Source of the DNA: Mesorhizobium sp. J428
GTDB taxonomy: Bacteria > Pseudomonadota > Alphaproteobacteria > Rhizobiales > Rhizobiaceae
NCBI RefSeq assembly: GCF_024699925.1
Contig: NZ_JAJOMX010000001.1
Location: 1,650,001-1,714,000, forward strand
Direction: 5' to 3'
Length of the DNA stretch: 64,000 bases
Shown here: one piece after another, positions 1-8,680 of the stretch
Position numbering within the stretch: the stretch's first letter is position 1
Layout: each line of letters starts with the position of its first letter
Position numbers and translations under genes: made by a program
Notes under the pieces: model-generated
The model's input: the letters and a program-made list of their open reading frames with translations, nothing else
The model's database searches: none
Told to the model about the DNA's origin: nothing

Positions 1-492
1 GGCGGCCATTTCGAGACCGGCCAGGTCGAGTGGCTGGAAAGCGAGCTGGACCGGCATCCCGAACTGCCGAAGCTGATCGTCATGCATCACGCGCCTGCGC
101 TCGATTTCCACGCCACGGAACTCGAATGGGAGTCGCTCTCCTTCGAAGGCACCGAGGCCCTGCGCCGCGTGCTCGAGGGCCGCAGCGGCATCCTCGGCAT
201 CCTGTCCGGCCACATCCACTACGACCGCGTGAGTCACTGGTGCGGGATTCCGGTCGTGGTCGGCATCGGCCAGCACGCGGCGACAGACGTGCTCTACCTG
301 CATGAGGGCCTGCGCATGGTCGCCGGGGCGTCCTTCGCACTCGGCACGGTCCGCGACTCGGGTCTCAGCATCTCCTTCGTGCCGCAGCCGGCCGACCGCC
401 GCGAGCTCAAGGTGCACACCTTCGCGGGTATGTCCGAGCTGATCAAGCACTACGAAACCGACGCGGCCGCCGCCGCGGTGGCAGCACAGTAA
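1..492 (+). CDS. Metallophosphoesterase, C-terminal part (5' end outside window)
   Basis: The reading frame is open from the first base and ends at a TAA, giving about 163 residues of a calcineurin-like phosphoesterase. Visible motifs are the late metal-binding ones: LIVMHHAP (about residues 25-32) and LSGHIHYD (about 67-74), the GH-x-H block that binds the dinuclear metal centre. This fits the CpdA/Icc phosphodiesterase group, whose members cleave cyclic nucleotides or glycerophosphodiesters. It lies 16 bp before the ABC importer below, on the same strand, so it probably processes the imported phosphoester or shares its regulation. The upstream half of the active site is missing from the window, so substrate class is inference. 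Confidence 0.85.
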   Translation, partial: GGHFETGQVEWLESELDRHPELPKLIVMHHAPALDFHATELEWESLSFEGTEALRRVLEGRSGILGILSGHIHYDRVSHWCGIPVVVGIGQHAATDVLYLHEGLRMVAGASFALGTVRDSGLSISFVPQPADRRELKVHTFAGMSELIKHYETDAAAAAVAAQ

Positions 493-508
493 ACCCAGGA
501 GTCCTCCC

Positions 509-1813
509 ATGAACCGCAAGACATTCCTGGCCGGCGCGACCGCGCTGGTCATGGCGGGCCTTTGCGCGCCCGCATTCACCCAGTCGATCCCCGCGACCGT
601 CGATCAGCCGGTGACGATCAGCTACTACAACTACAACCTCGCCTCGGCCGGCAACGGCGCGGAGGCGACCAAGAAGATGATCGCCGACTTCGAGAAGGCG
701 AATCCGAACATCAAGGTCGAGGGCGTCGGCGCGAGCTCGGCGGACATCACCAGCCGCATCCAGGCCGACGTGGCCGCCGGACGCATCCCCGACGTCGTCC
801 AGATGGTCTTCTCGGACCTGAACTTCACCGTCGACAATCTCGGCGCCGTAGCACTCGAGGACATCGTGCCGGCGGACGAGCTGAAGAAGCACTTCGAGGG
901 CATCACGCCCAACGGGCTGCAGCTCGGCGTGATCAACGGCAAGACCTACGGGCTGGCCTACACCTTCTCGACGCCCGTGCTGTTCTACAATGCGGACCTC
1001 TTCCGTCAGGCCGGGCTCGACCCGGAGAACCCGCCCAAGACCTGGGCCGAGGTGAAGGCTGCCGCGCTCGCGATCGTCGACAAGACGGACGCCGAGGGTA
1101 TCGCCACCGGCATCTTCGGACCGAGCGCGGGCGACTGGCTGTTCCAAGGCGTGCTGCGCTCCAACAATGGCGGCATCATCTCGGCCGACCGCAAGCAGCT
1201 CGCCTTCGCGGATCCGGCCTCGGTCGAGGCGGTGGCGATGCTGCGCGACCTCTATGACAGCGGCGCCTACACCAATGTCGAGATCCAGGCCGCCATGGAA
1301 GGCATGGCCTCCGGCAAGATCGGCATGTATCTGCAAACCTCGGCCATCCAGGGCTTCCTGGTGAAGGGCGCGGAAGGCAAGTTCGATCTGCGCGCCAGTA
1401 CCATGCCGCGCTTCGGCGACAAGCCGCAGCGGCCGAACAATTCCGGCAGCGCGCTGGTGATCCTGAGCAAGGACCCGGTCAAGCAGCGGGCCGCGTGGGA
1501 GCTGATGAAGGCGATGACCTCGAAGGAGGCCTACACCGTCATCACCTCGCAGATCGGCTACCTGCCGCTGCGCACCGACATCGTCGATGACCCGAACTAT
1601 CTCGGCGAATGGGTGAAGAAGCACCCGCTGATCAAGCCGAACCTCGAACAGCTCGCGATCCTAGAGCGCTGGGAATCCTTCCCCGGCCCGAACTACCGCC
1701 AGATCCAGAAGACCATGATGGAAGGCGCAGAGCTCGCCGTGTTCGGCGGCGTCGACCCGGCCGAGGCCATGCAGGCCGCGCAGGACAACGCCCAGGCCCT
1801 GATGCCGAAGTGA
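509..1813 (+). CDS. ABC transporter substrate-binding protein, family 1 (UgpB-like)
   Basis: 434 residues. An N-terminal signal peptide (basic MNRK, hydrophobic core about residues 6-20, likely cleavage near PAFTQS) sends the protein to the periplasm. The rest has the look of family 1 extracellular binding proteins of the carbohydrate/glycerol-3-phosphate type: DVVQMVFSDLNF near residue 95, LAYTFSTPVLFYNADLFRQA near 150 and the C-terminal WELMKAM block. An AGGAGT Shine-Dalgarno sits just before the ATG. It is followed by two permeases and an ATPase, giving a complete importer. The neighbouring phosphoesterase makes glycerophosphodiesters or another phosphorylated compound the likely ligand, but the binding pocket cannot be read by eye. 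Confidence 0.9.
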   Translation: MNRKTFLAGATALVMAGLCAPAFTQSIPATVDQPVTISYYNYNLASAGNGAEATKKMIADFEKANPNIKVEGVGASSADITSRIQADVAAGRIPDVVQMVFSDLNFTVDNLGAVALEDIVPADELKKHFEGITPNGLQLGVINGKTYGLAYTFSTPVLFYNADLFRQAGLDPENPPKTWAEVKAAALAIVDKTDAEGIATGIFGPSAGDWLFQGVLRSNNGGIISADRKQLAFADPASVEAVAMLRDLYDSGAYTNVEIQAAMEGMASGKIGMYLQTSAIQGFLVKGAEGKFDLRASTMPRFGDKPQRPNNSGSALVILSKDPVKQRAAWELMKAMTSKEAYTVITSQIGYLPLRTDIVDDPNYLGEWVKKHPLIKPNLEQLAILERWESFPGPNYRQIQKTMMEGAELAVFGGVDPAEAMQAAQDNAQALMPK

Positions 1814-1874
1814 CGACGCAAGGCGGCTGGTCCTCAGCGGCCGGCCGCCCCTTTCCCGACCAGCGGAGACGGCC

Positions 1875-2807
1875 ATGACCGCCATCCCCCTCGACAGACC
1901 GGCCAAGGTCGCACCGAAACGCGCTGCGAGCCCATGGCGCATCGCCCCCTGGCTCTACCTCACGCCTGCCGCCGCGACGCTGGTCCTGTGGATCTACTGG
2001 CCGCTGCTCGACGCGCTGAGACTGAGCTTCTACGAATGGAACATGCTGCCGGACTCGCCGATGACCTTCGTCGGCTGGCAGAACTACGTGAACATCTTCG
2101 CGCTGCCGAAATTCTGGCAGGCGCTGCGCAATACGGTGACCTACGTCATCGGCCTCCTGCCGCTCGCCGTGCTGATCCCGCTCGCGATCGCCATCTACAC
2201 CCACGACCTGCCGGCGCGCTCGCGCAACATCTACCGCGCCATCATCTTCGTGCCGATGATCATCGCCCCCGTCGTGGCCGCCGCCGTATGGCGCTGGCTG
2301 CTCGATCCGGGCCACGGCATGATCAACGAGACGATCGGCCTGTTTGGCTTTCGTCCGGTCCGTTTCCTCCAGGACCCGAAGATCGCCATCTGGACGATCA
2401 TCGTGCTCACCGGCTGGAAGCTCATCGGCTTCTCGACGCTCATCCTTTCGGCGGCCAACGCCAACATCAATCCGTCGCTGGTCGAGGCGGCGCGGATGGA
2501 CGGCGCCTCGCGCTGGGAGATCATCCGCGACATCCGCCTGCCGCTGCTGCGGTCCACCATCCTGTTCCTGTCGCTGATGACGATCCTGCTCGGCGCGCAG
2601 TGGAGCTTCTCCTACATCCACGTGCTCACAGGCGGCGGGCCGCTCGGCGCCACGACCAACATCTTCTACATCCTGTGGGACTTCGGCTTCTCCACCCTCT
2701 CAGTCGGCTGGAGTTCGGCGGCGGCGATCATCCTCTTCCTCGGCTTCGGCGCGCTGGCCTTTGTCCTGTTCCGCCTGATGGACAGGTATTCGTTCCATGA
2801 CAACTGA
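1875..2807 (+). CDS. ABC transporter permease (UgpA-like, first of pair)
   Basis: 310 residues with six predicted membrane helices, the first around residues 24-46 after a basic cytoplasmic tail. The MalF/UgpA-type coupling loop, which docks on the ATPase, is visible as EAARMDGASRWEIIRDIRLP near residue 205. Members of this family form a heterodimeric channel with the next gene product. The reading frame overlaps the start of that gene by 11 bp (2797-2807), so the two are translationally coupled. The gap of 61 bp after the binding-protein gene is ordinary. The inner-membrane location and importer role are secure; the substrate is not. Confidence 0.92.
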   Translation: MTAIPLDRPAKVAPKRAASPWRIAPWLYLTPAAATLVLWIYWPLLDALRLSFYEWNMLPDSPMTFVGWQNYVNIFALPKFWQALRNTVTYVIGLLPLAVLIPLAIAIYTHDLPARSRNIYRAIIFVPMIIAPVVAAAVWRWLLDPGHGMINETIGLFGFRPVRFLQDPKIAIWTIIVLTGWKLIGFSTLILSAANANINPSLVEAARMDGASRWEIIRDIRLPLLRSTILFLSLMTILLGAQWSFSYIHVLTGGGPLGATTNIFYILWDFGFSTLSVGWSSAAAIILFLGFGALAFVLFRLMDRYSFHDN

Positions 2808-3681
2808 CGTCTCCCTCTCTCCGGCGCTGCCCGGCGTCGCCCGCTCTCGCACCCGCCGCCGCGCCCAGTCGGCATCGCGGCTGAACACCGCGGCGGGCCA
2901 TGCCGTGATGGTTCTCCTGTCGATCTTCTGCCTGTTCCCGGTCTACTGGATGATTATCTCGTCGCTGCGGCCCGCCAATGCGATCTTCGAGACGAGCCTC
3001 TGGCCGACGGCGGCCTCGCTGGAAAACTACGCCTATGCACTGAACGCGATCCCGATCGGGGCGATGCTGGTGAACACGCTGGTGGTCTCCGTCCTCGTGA
3101 CGGTGGCGCAGCTCTTCACCGGCCTGCTCGCGGCCTATGCCTTCGCCCGCTGGCGCTTTCCCTTCGACAAGCTGATCTACACGATGATCGCCCTCACCTG
3201 GCTGGTTCCCTTCCAGGTGGTGATGATCCCGAACTATCTGTTGGTGGCCAATCTCGGCCTGCTCGACAGCCTGGCGGCGCTGATCCTGCCGCACTTCGCC
3301 GGCGCGCTCGCCGTCCTGTTGCTGGCGCAGGCGATGCGATCCTTCCCCGCCGAGGTGATCGAGGCGGCGCGCATGGACGGCGCCAAGAGCTGGCGCGTGC
3401 TGTGGGAAGTCATCACGCCCAACCTGCGCGGCACCATCGCCTCGCTCGCGATCCTCATCTTCATCTCGACCTGGAATGAGTATTTCTGGCCGCTGCTGCT
3501 TTCCCGCACGCCGGAGAACAGCGTCATCCAGATCGGCATCCAGATGTTCATGACCTCGGAGGGCACCGCCTGGGGACCGCTGATGGCGGCGTCGACACTG
3601 GCAAGCCTGCCAATCCTGGCGATCTACATCGTCCTCCAGCAGCAGGTCATCCAGTCCTTCATGAAATCGGGAATACGCTGA
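2797..3681 (+). CDS. ABC transporter permease (UgpE-like, second of pair)
   Basis: 294 residues of the MalG/UgpE permease type: a basic N-terminal tail, first membrane helix near residues 30-50 (VLLSIFCLFPVYWMIISSL), and the EAA coupling loop EAARMDGAKSWRVLWEVITP near residue 188. It pairs with the preceding permease. Its start overlaps that gene and its stop overlaps the next start by one base, as expected for a tightly coupled transport operon. Confidence 0.92.
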   Translation: MTTDVSLSPALPGVARSRTRRRAQSASRLNTAAGHAVMVLLSIFCLFPVYWMIISSLRPANAIFETSLWPTAASLENYAYALNAIPIGAMLVNTLVVSVLVTVAQLFTGLLAAYAFARWRFPFDKLIYTMIALTWLVPFQVVMIPNYLLVANLGLLDSLAALILPHFAGALAVLLLAQAMRSFPAEVIEAARMDGAKSWRVLWEVITPNLRGTIASLAILIFISTWNEYFWPLLLSRTPENSVIQIGIQMFMTSEGTAWGPLMAASTLASLPILAIYIVLQQQVIQSFMKSGIR

Positions 3682-4418
3682 TGCACGCGCCGATCGAACG
3701 CCACCTGGCCATTGCCGGAACATTCAACGTCCGCGACCTGGGCGGCTACCCCGTCCCCGGCGGCGCGACGCAATGGCGCCGCATCCTGCGTGCGGACGGC
3801 CTCCACCGTCTCGACGGCAACGGCATCGCCGAACTGAAAGGCCTCGGCGTGGCAACCGTCATCGACCTGCGGCGCGACGAGGAACTCGAAACCCACCCCA
3901 ATCCGCTGCGCCTGGAGCCGGGCATTGGCTACCGGCAGATCTCGCTGTTCGAGGAGCTGGCGCCCTCGGCCATGACTGCCGCCGACGTGCTGCACGACCT
4001 CTACCTGCAGGCGCTCTCGAGCCGCCGCGACCGGATCATCGAGGTCCTGTCGGCGATCGCCGACGCGCCGGACGGGATCGTCCTCTTCCACTGCACCGCG
4101 GGCAAGGACCGGACCGGCCTCATCGCCGCCCTGCTGCTCGCCCTTGCAGGCGTCGAGAACGACGTCATCGTGGCCGACTATGCCCTGACGAAGGAGCGCC
4201 TCGCGCCAGCGATCGAGGGCTTCGTCGCCGATGCGGTCGCGCGCGGCGTCGATGTCGAGGCCTTGCGGCCGCTGCTCGCCTGCGAGCCGGAAACCATGGC
4301 GGCGACGCTCGCTCACCTCGCCGACCGCTACGGATCGGTCGAAACCTACCTTCTGGATTCGGGCCTCGATCCGGCGACCATCGGCCGCCTCAGAGCCCGC
4401 CTGTCGGAGATCGCATGA
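3681..4418 (+). CDS. Tyrosine/serine protein-phosphatase-like protein (IphP/Y_phosphatase3 type)
   Basis: 245 residues. The start shares one base with the previous stop. FNVRDLGGYP near residue 14 and the P-loop HCTAGKDRTGL near residues 137-147 (Cys nucleophile, Arg for phosphate) are the signature of the IphP-like dual-specificity phosphatase family. These enzymes remove phosphate from proteins, phosphoinositides or small molecules through a cysteinyl-phosphate. There is no signal peptide, so it is cytoplasmic. Its place between the permease and ATPase genes of an importer, and near a phosphoesterase, suggests it dephosphorylates the imported compound rather than a signalling protein. That is inference. 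Confidence 0.88.
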   Translation: MHAPIERHLAIAGTFNVRDLGGYPVPGGATQWRRILRADGLHRLDGNGIAELKGLGVATVIDLRRDEELETHPNPLRLEPGIGYRQISLFEELAPSAMTAADVLHDLYLQALSSRRDRIIEVLSAIADAPDGIVLFHCTAGKDRTGLIAALLLALAGVENDVIVADYALTKERLAPAIEGFVADAVARGVDVEALRPLLACEPETMAATLAHLADRYGSVETYLLDSGLDPATIGRLRARLSEIA

Positions 4419-5533
4419 TGTCCCATCTGTCCATTCAAGCCCTGAAGAAGCGCTACGACGGCAAACAGGTGCTGCACGGCGTCGATGTCGAGATCGAGCA
4501 CGGCCAGTTCGTGGTCATCGTCGGCCCGTCCGGCTGCGGCAAGTCGACCCTGCTGCGCATGATCGCCGGGCTGGAAAGCATCACCGAGGGCGTCATCTCG
4601 ATCGACGGCGAGGAGATCAACGATCTCGACCCGGCCGACCGCGGCTGCGCGATGGTGTTCCAGAACTACGCGCTCTATCCGCACATGACGGTGCGCGAGA
4701 ACATGGCCTATCCGTTGAAGATCGCACGGATGGCGAAGGAGGAGCGGGAGAAGCGCGTCGCCGAGGCGGCCGCGATGCTGGACCTGACCGCCCTGCTCGA
4801 CCGCCGCCCCGCCCAGCTGTCGGGCGGCCAGCGCCAGCGTGTAGCGATGGGGCGGGCTCTGGTGCGCGAGCCGCGCGTCTTCCTGTTCGACGAACCGTTG
4901 TCCAACCTGGATGCGAAACTGCGCGTGACCATGCGCATCGAGATCAAGCGCTTGCACCGGCGCCTGAAGGCGACGTCGATCTTCGTCACGCACGACCAGA
5001 CCGAGGCGATGACGCTCGCCGACACAATGATCGTCATGAACGGCGGCAATGTCGAGCAGGTCGGCACGCCGCTGTCGATCTACCGCGAACCGGCCTCGAC
5101 TTTCGTCGCGAGCTTCCTCGGGGCGCCGGCGATGAACCTGATGCCGGCGCGGGCGAACGACCGCGGTGTCGTACTGCAGCATCTGCCGCAATTCGCCGTC
5201 GCGCTCGACAGCCAGTCGGTGGCCGATGGCGACGCGGTGACCTTCGGTATCAGGCCGGAGGACATCGTCGTCTCCCCGCCCGGGCCGACGGGCCATCCGG
5301 CGCGGATCGACCTGATCGAGGAACTCGGCGGCAGTCGGATCGCCTACTGCTCGCTCGGCAACCAGGAAGTCGCCGTCATGCTGCCGAAGGGCGGCGACCA
5401 CCGGGAGGGCGAGACAGTCCACCTGAGCTTCCCGGCGCGCTCAGTGCATCTGTTCGACATCAAGACCGGCCTGCGCCTGGTCCAGGGTTCGACCGAACCG
5501 GCCCGCGCAAGCCTCTCCCTCGTGCCGGCCTGA
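4415..5533 (+). CDS. ABC transporter ATP-binding protein (UgpC/MalK-like)
   Basis: 372 residues; ATGA overlap with the phosphatase stop decides the start at 4415 (a second ATG follows at once). Walker A GPSGCGKST is near residues 37-45, signature LSGGQRQRVAMGRAL near 134, Walker B VFLFDEPLSNLD near 155 and the switch histidine in FVTHDQTEA near 190. The C-terminal third is the TOBE/OB regulatory region typical of MalK/UgpC ATPases that power sugar and glycerophosphate importers. It completes the binding protein-permease-permease-ATPase set begun at 509. Confidence 0.93.
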   Translation: MMSHLSIQALKKRYDGKQVLHGVDVEIEHGQFVVIVGPSGCGKSTLLRMIAGLESITEGVISIDGEEINDLDPADRGCAMVFQNYALYPHMTVRENMAYPLKIARMAKEEREKRVAEAAAMLDLTALLDRRPAQLSGGQRQRVAMGRALVREPRVFLFDEPLSNLDAKLRVTMRIEIKRLHRRLKATSIFVTHDQTEAMTLADTMIVMNGGNVEQVGTPLSIYREPASTFVASFLGAPAMNLMPARANDRGVVLQHLPQFAVALDSQSVADGDAVTFGIRPEDIVVSPPGPTGHPARIDLIEELGGSRIAYCSLGNQEVAVMLPKGGDHREGETVHLSFPARSVHLFDIKTGLRLVQGSTEPARASLSLVPA

Positions 5534-5585
5534 TTCGAGGCCCGCCCTCTCCGAGGCCGGGCGACCGATCCACATCTTTTGACAG

Positions 5586-5622
5586 AGCCATCCCGAGAAT
5601 CGGACAGATTCTCGGGATGGCT
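5586..5622. terminator. 15-bp perfect inverted repeat after the ABC operon
   Basis: Arms at 5586-5600 and 5608-5622 are exact reverse complements (core CCATCCCGAGAAT) with a 7-base loop. It lies 52 bp after the ATPase stop and 143 bp before the RpiR-family gene. There is no T-run after it, so it is not a textbook intrinsic terminator. It could be a terminator-like mRNA 3' end, or an operator for the neighbouring RpiR regulator, whose family often binds inverted repeats. Confidence 0.5.
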
Positions 5623-5764
5623 TCGTTACGGGAATGGTGGATTTGAGGGGCTTGCCCGCACAGGCGTCCCGCCTTTCTGCGCGGACTGTAGAACTTTCTC
5701 CAAAATTGACAAACGCCAGCCATTTTGTAAGCTCTTCGTCATCGGGAGAGGAGCTTGAAGAGCG

Positions 5765-6682
5765 GTGTCGATACGGGAAGAGCTGGCGCACACGCAGTTG
5801 GCCCTCACTGCGGCGGAAAGGAAGATCGTTCAGGTGCTCCTGGCGGACTACCCGAAGTCTGGACTTGGCACGGCGACCCGCCTCGCGCGGCTGGCCGGCG
5901 TGAGCGATCCGACCGTCATGCGCCTGATGATCAAGCTCGGTTACGGCAAGTTCTCCGACTTCCAGACGAAGCTTCTGGAAGAAGTGGAATCCCGGCTGCA
6001 TTCGCCCCTCCTGATGATGGAGGCGAAGCGGCCCGCCAATGCCAGCGAGGGCACCGCGCTCGGCTATTTCAACTCGGTCATCCAGAGCCTTGAGCGCACG
6101 CGCACGCAGACGTCGTCCCAGGCCTATACCCGCGCCGTGTCGATGCTGCTCGAGACCAGGGGCAAGGTCTTGCTGCTCGGTGGCCGTTTCAGCCGCAACG
6201 TCGCCTCGATCCTGGCCAGTTACCTGGCGCAGTTGCGCGTGGGCGTGCACGACATGGAGAAGCTGTCCGCCTCCGATTTCGACGTGCTGATCGACATGGG
6301 CAAGAAGGATCTTCTCGTCGTGTTCGACTACCGCCGCTACCAGGCGGACGTGGTGAGCTTCGCTCGCCAGGCGCATGAGCGCGGCGTCGGCATCCTCCTC
6401 TTCACCGACCCCTGGCTGTCGCCGATCGCGGAGATCGCCGACCAGACGATGGTGGCGGCGATCGACTCGGATTCGCCGTTCGACACCTCGGCGTCCTGCG
6501 TCGCGCAGATCGAGGCCGTGGTCGCGCATGCGCTGGCCGTACGCGGCCCCTCGGTGCGCGGCCGCATCGAGGACATCGAGGCGATCCGCGACGCCAACGG
6601 CGTCACGCTCGACGCCGGCAACGACCCCGAACGGGGCAAGAATCCCGGCAGCCGCATCCAGTCGGCCGCAACGAAATCATGA
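5765..6682 (+). CDS. MurR/RpiR-family transcriptional regulator with SIS domain
   Basis: 305 residues from a GTG start. The N-terminal RpiR helix-turn-helix is visible at about residues 1-77 (LTAAERKIVQVLL, then LARLAGVSDPTVMRLMIKLGY). The C-terminal half has the SIS fold that binds phosphosugars or other effectors (KVLLLGGRFSRNVASILASYL near 135; later ILLFTDPWLSPIAEIADQ). Such proteins usually control the adjacent catabolic operon. It lies just 16 bp before the hydrolase below, so it is probably autoregulated and co-transcribed with the deacylation genes. The C-terminal tail past about residue 280 is not part of the domain and looks disordered. Confidence 0.9.
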   Translation: MSIREELAHTQLALTAAERKIVQVLLADYPKSGLGTATRLARLAGVSDPTVMRLMIKLGYGKFSDFQTKLLEEVESRLHSPLLMMEAKRPANASEGTALGYFNSVIQSLERTRTQTSSQAYTRAVSMLLETRGKVLLLGGRFSRNVASILASYLAQLRVGVHDMEKLSASDFDVLIDMGKKDLLVVFDYRRYQADVVSFARQAHERGVGILLFTDPWLSPIAEIADQTMVAAIDSDSPFDTSASCVAQIEAVVAHALAVRGPSVRGRIEDIEAIRDANGVTLDAGNDPERGKNPGSRIQSAATKS

Positions 6683-6698
6683 CCTTGTCGGAGACCAT

Positions 6699-7352
6699 AT
6701 GACCACCTCGCTTCCGCGCCGCGACCAGCCCTTTGCCAAGGGAGCGACGGCCCTCCTTCTCGTCGACATGCAGCGGATATGGCTGGAGCCGGGACTCGAC
6801 CCGGGCCACGCCGACTGGGGGCCGGATCACTACTTCTTCCGGCAGACCCGCGAGGTGACCATCCCGAACCAGATCGCACTGTTGAAGGCGGCGCGCGAGA
6901 ACGGCGTCGAGGTGCTGCACACCATCATCCAGAGCCTGACCGAGGACGGCCGCGACCGCTCGCTCGATCACAAGATGACGCCGATCCACATCCCGCCAAG
7001 CCTCAAGGAAGGCCTGCCGCCGAAGGAACTGGCGCCCGTCGGCGACGAGATCATGCTTCCCAAGACGTCGTCGGGCGTCTTCAACTCCACCAACATCGAC
7101 TACGTGCTGAAGAACCTCGGCATCCGCAATCTCGTAGTCTGCGGCGTGCTCACCGACCAGTGCGTCGACATGACGGTGCGCGACGGGGCGGACCGGGGCT
7201 ATCTGGTCACCTGTGTGGCCGACGCCTGCGCAGCCCCCACACCGGAGCGCCACAACGGTGCGCTGAAGGCCTTCGGCGGCTATTGCTGGGTGACCGACAC
7301 GCAGACGGTCGCCGGCCGCTTCGAAACTCTCGGACGCGAGGTCGCGGCATGA
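6699..7352 (+). CDS. Isochorismatase-like cysteine hydrolase
   Basis: 217 residues. The triad of the isochorismatase/nicotinamidase superfamily can be read: Asp in LLLVDMQRIW (about residue 24), Lys in MLPKTSSGVFNST (about 120) and the nucleophilic Cys in VCGVLTDQCVDMTVRDG (about 155). Members hydrolyse amides, N-carbamoyl compounds or vinyl ethers in the cytosol. The ATG at 6699 starts 17 bp after the regulator and the stop overlaps the next start (ATGA). In this operon of amide- and acyl-cleaving enzymes, an amidase or N-carbamoylase role is more likely than isochorismate cleavage. The substrate is unknown. Confidence 0.88.
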   Translation: MTTSLPRRDQPFAKGATALLLVDMQRIWLEPGLDPGHADWGPDHYFFRQTREVTIPNQIALLKAARENGVEVLHTIIQSLTEDGRDRSLDHKMTPIHIPPSLKEGLPPKELAPVGDEIMLPKTSSGVFNSTNIDYVLKNLGIRNLVVCGVLTDQCVDMTVRDGADRGYLVTCVADACAAPTPERHNGALKAFGGYCWVTDTQTVAGRFETLGREVAA

Positions 7353-8680
7353 GCGGCGCCCTGACACCCCTTGCCCATGTCGTGACGACGGACCTGGCCG
7401 CCGTGACGCGCGGCCGGCCCGTCACGGAGGAGCGGCTTCGCAAGGCGCAGACCACCGGCCTCGGCTGGGTGCCGGCCAATCTCTGCCTGACGCCGTTCAA
7501 CTCGATCGGCGAGAATCCGTGGGGCTCGTCCGGCGACCTGCGCCTCGTCCCCGATCTCTCGGCGCGCCACACAACCTCCGCGACCGGTGCCGCGACGCCG
7601 CTCGACCTCGTGATGGCGGACATCGTGGAGCTCGACGGCTCCCCCTGGGACGGCTGCCCGCGAACGCAATTGAAGAAGGCGCTCGCGGCGCTGAAAGAGG
7701 CGACCGGACTGTCGGTGATCTCCACGTTCGAGCAGGAATTCCTGCTGCTGCCGACAGCCTCGGACCCATCGCGGATCGCCGACCACGCCTTTTCGGTCGC
7801 GGCGTTCCGGGGCGCAGGCGACTTCGGGCCTATGCTCGCAAGCTGCTTGGAGGAGGCCGGGGTCGAGCCCGAGATGGTCCTGCCGGAATACGGCAACGAC
7901 CAGTTCGAGATCACGCACGCGCCGACCGACGCGCTCGCAGCCGCGGACCGCGCAGTCGTCATCCGCGAGGTGACGCGGGAGGTCGCGCGCACGCTCGGCC
8001 GCCGCGCCTGCTTCGCGCCGAAGCCGGTCCTCGACGCGGTCGGCAACGGCGTGCACATCCATTTCAGCCTCGTCGACGCGGACGGGCGGCCGGCGACCTA
8101 CGCGGCCGACGGTCCGGGCAAACTCTCGGAGGCAGCGGCCTCCTTCTGCGCAGGCGTCCTGAAGCATCTCCCGGCGCTCGTCGCGCTCACGGCATCGAGC
8201 CCGCCGTCCTACTACCGGCTGGCGCCGCACAACTGGAGCTCGTCCTACACCTGGCTCGGCGAACGGGACCGCGAGGCGACGCTGCGCATCTGCCCGTTCG
8301 TGACGATGGGAGGCGGTGATCCGGCGCGGCAGTTCAATATCGAATATCGCGCCGCCGACGCGACGGCCAACCCGTACCTGGCGCTGGCCGGCATCGTCCA
8401 CGCTGGGCTTGCCGGCATCGAGGCGAAGCTGCCCGCGCCGCCGATCGTGACCGGCGACCCGACGCTGATGACGCAGGACGAACTCGATGCAAAGGGTCTG
8501 CGCCGCCTGCCCGAAACGCTGGAGGCCGCGCTCGATGCACTCGCCGCGGACAGCGTCGTCCGCAGCTGGTTCCCGGAACGGCTGGTCGACAGCTTCTTCG
8601 CGGTCAAGCGCACCGAACTCGCCGCGATGGAGGGCAAGGAGAAGACCGAGATCTGCGCAGCCTACGGGGAACGATATTGA
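7349..8680 (+). CDS. Glutamine-synthetase-family ligase (gamma-glutamyl ligase-like)
   Basis: 443 residues from the ATG that overlaps the previous stop. The catalytic half carries glutamine-synthetase motifs: GNGVHIHFSL near residue 233 (metal/ATP), an Arg-rich loop in WSSSYTWLGERDREATLRI near 295, and EYRAADATANPYLALAGI near 333. The N-terminal beta-grasp part is short and divergent, unlike assimilatory GlnA, which argues for a ligase that joins glutamate to an amine (PuuA- or GlnA3-like). A gamma-glutamyl ligase fits beside the amide hydrolases of this operon. Its exact amine cannot be told. Confidence 0.88.
   Translation: MSGALTPLAHVVTTDLAAVTRGRPVTEERLRKAQTTGLGWVPANLCLTPFNSIGENPWGSSGDLRLVPDLSARHTTSATGAATPLDLVMADIVELDGSPWDGCPRTQLKKALAALKEATGLSVISTFEQEFLLLPTASDPSRIADHAFSVAAFRGAGDFGPMLASCLEEAGVEPEMVLPEYGNDQFEITHAPTDALAAADRAVVIREVTREVARTLGRRACFAPKPVLDAVGNGVHIHFSLVDADGRPATYAADGPGKLSEAAASFCAGVLKHLPALVALTASSPPSYYRLAPHNWSSSYTWLGERDREATLRICPFVTMGGGDPARQFNIEYRAADATANPYLALAGIVHAGLAGIEAKLPAPPIVTGDPTLMTQDELDAKGLRRLPETLEAALDALAADSVVRSWFPERLVDSFFAVKRTELAAMEGKEKTEICAAYGERY

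Noticed and set aside
443..1624. Minus-strand open frame opposite the binding protein
   Set aside because: Antisense shadow; the plus strand has a signal peptide and family 1 binding-protein features.
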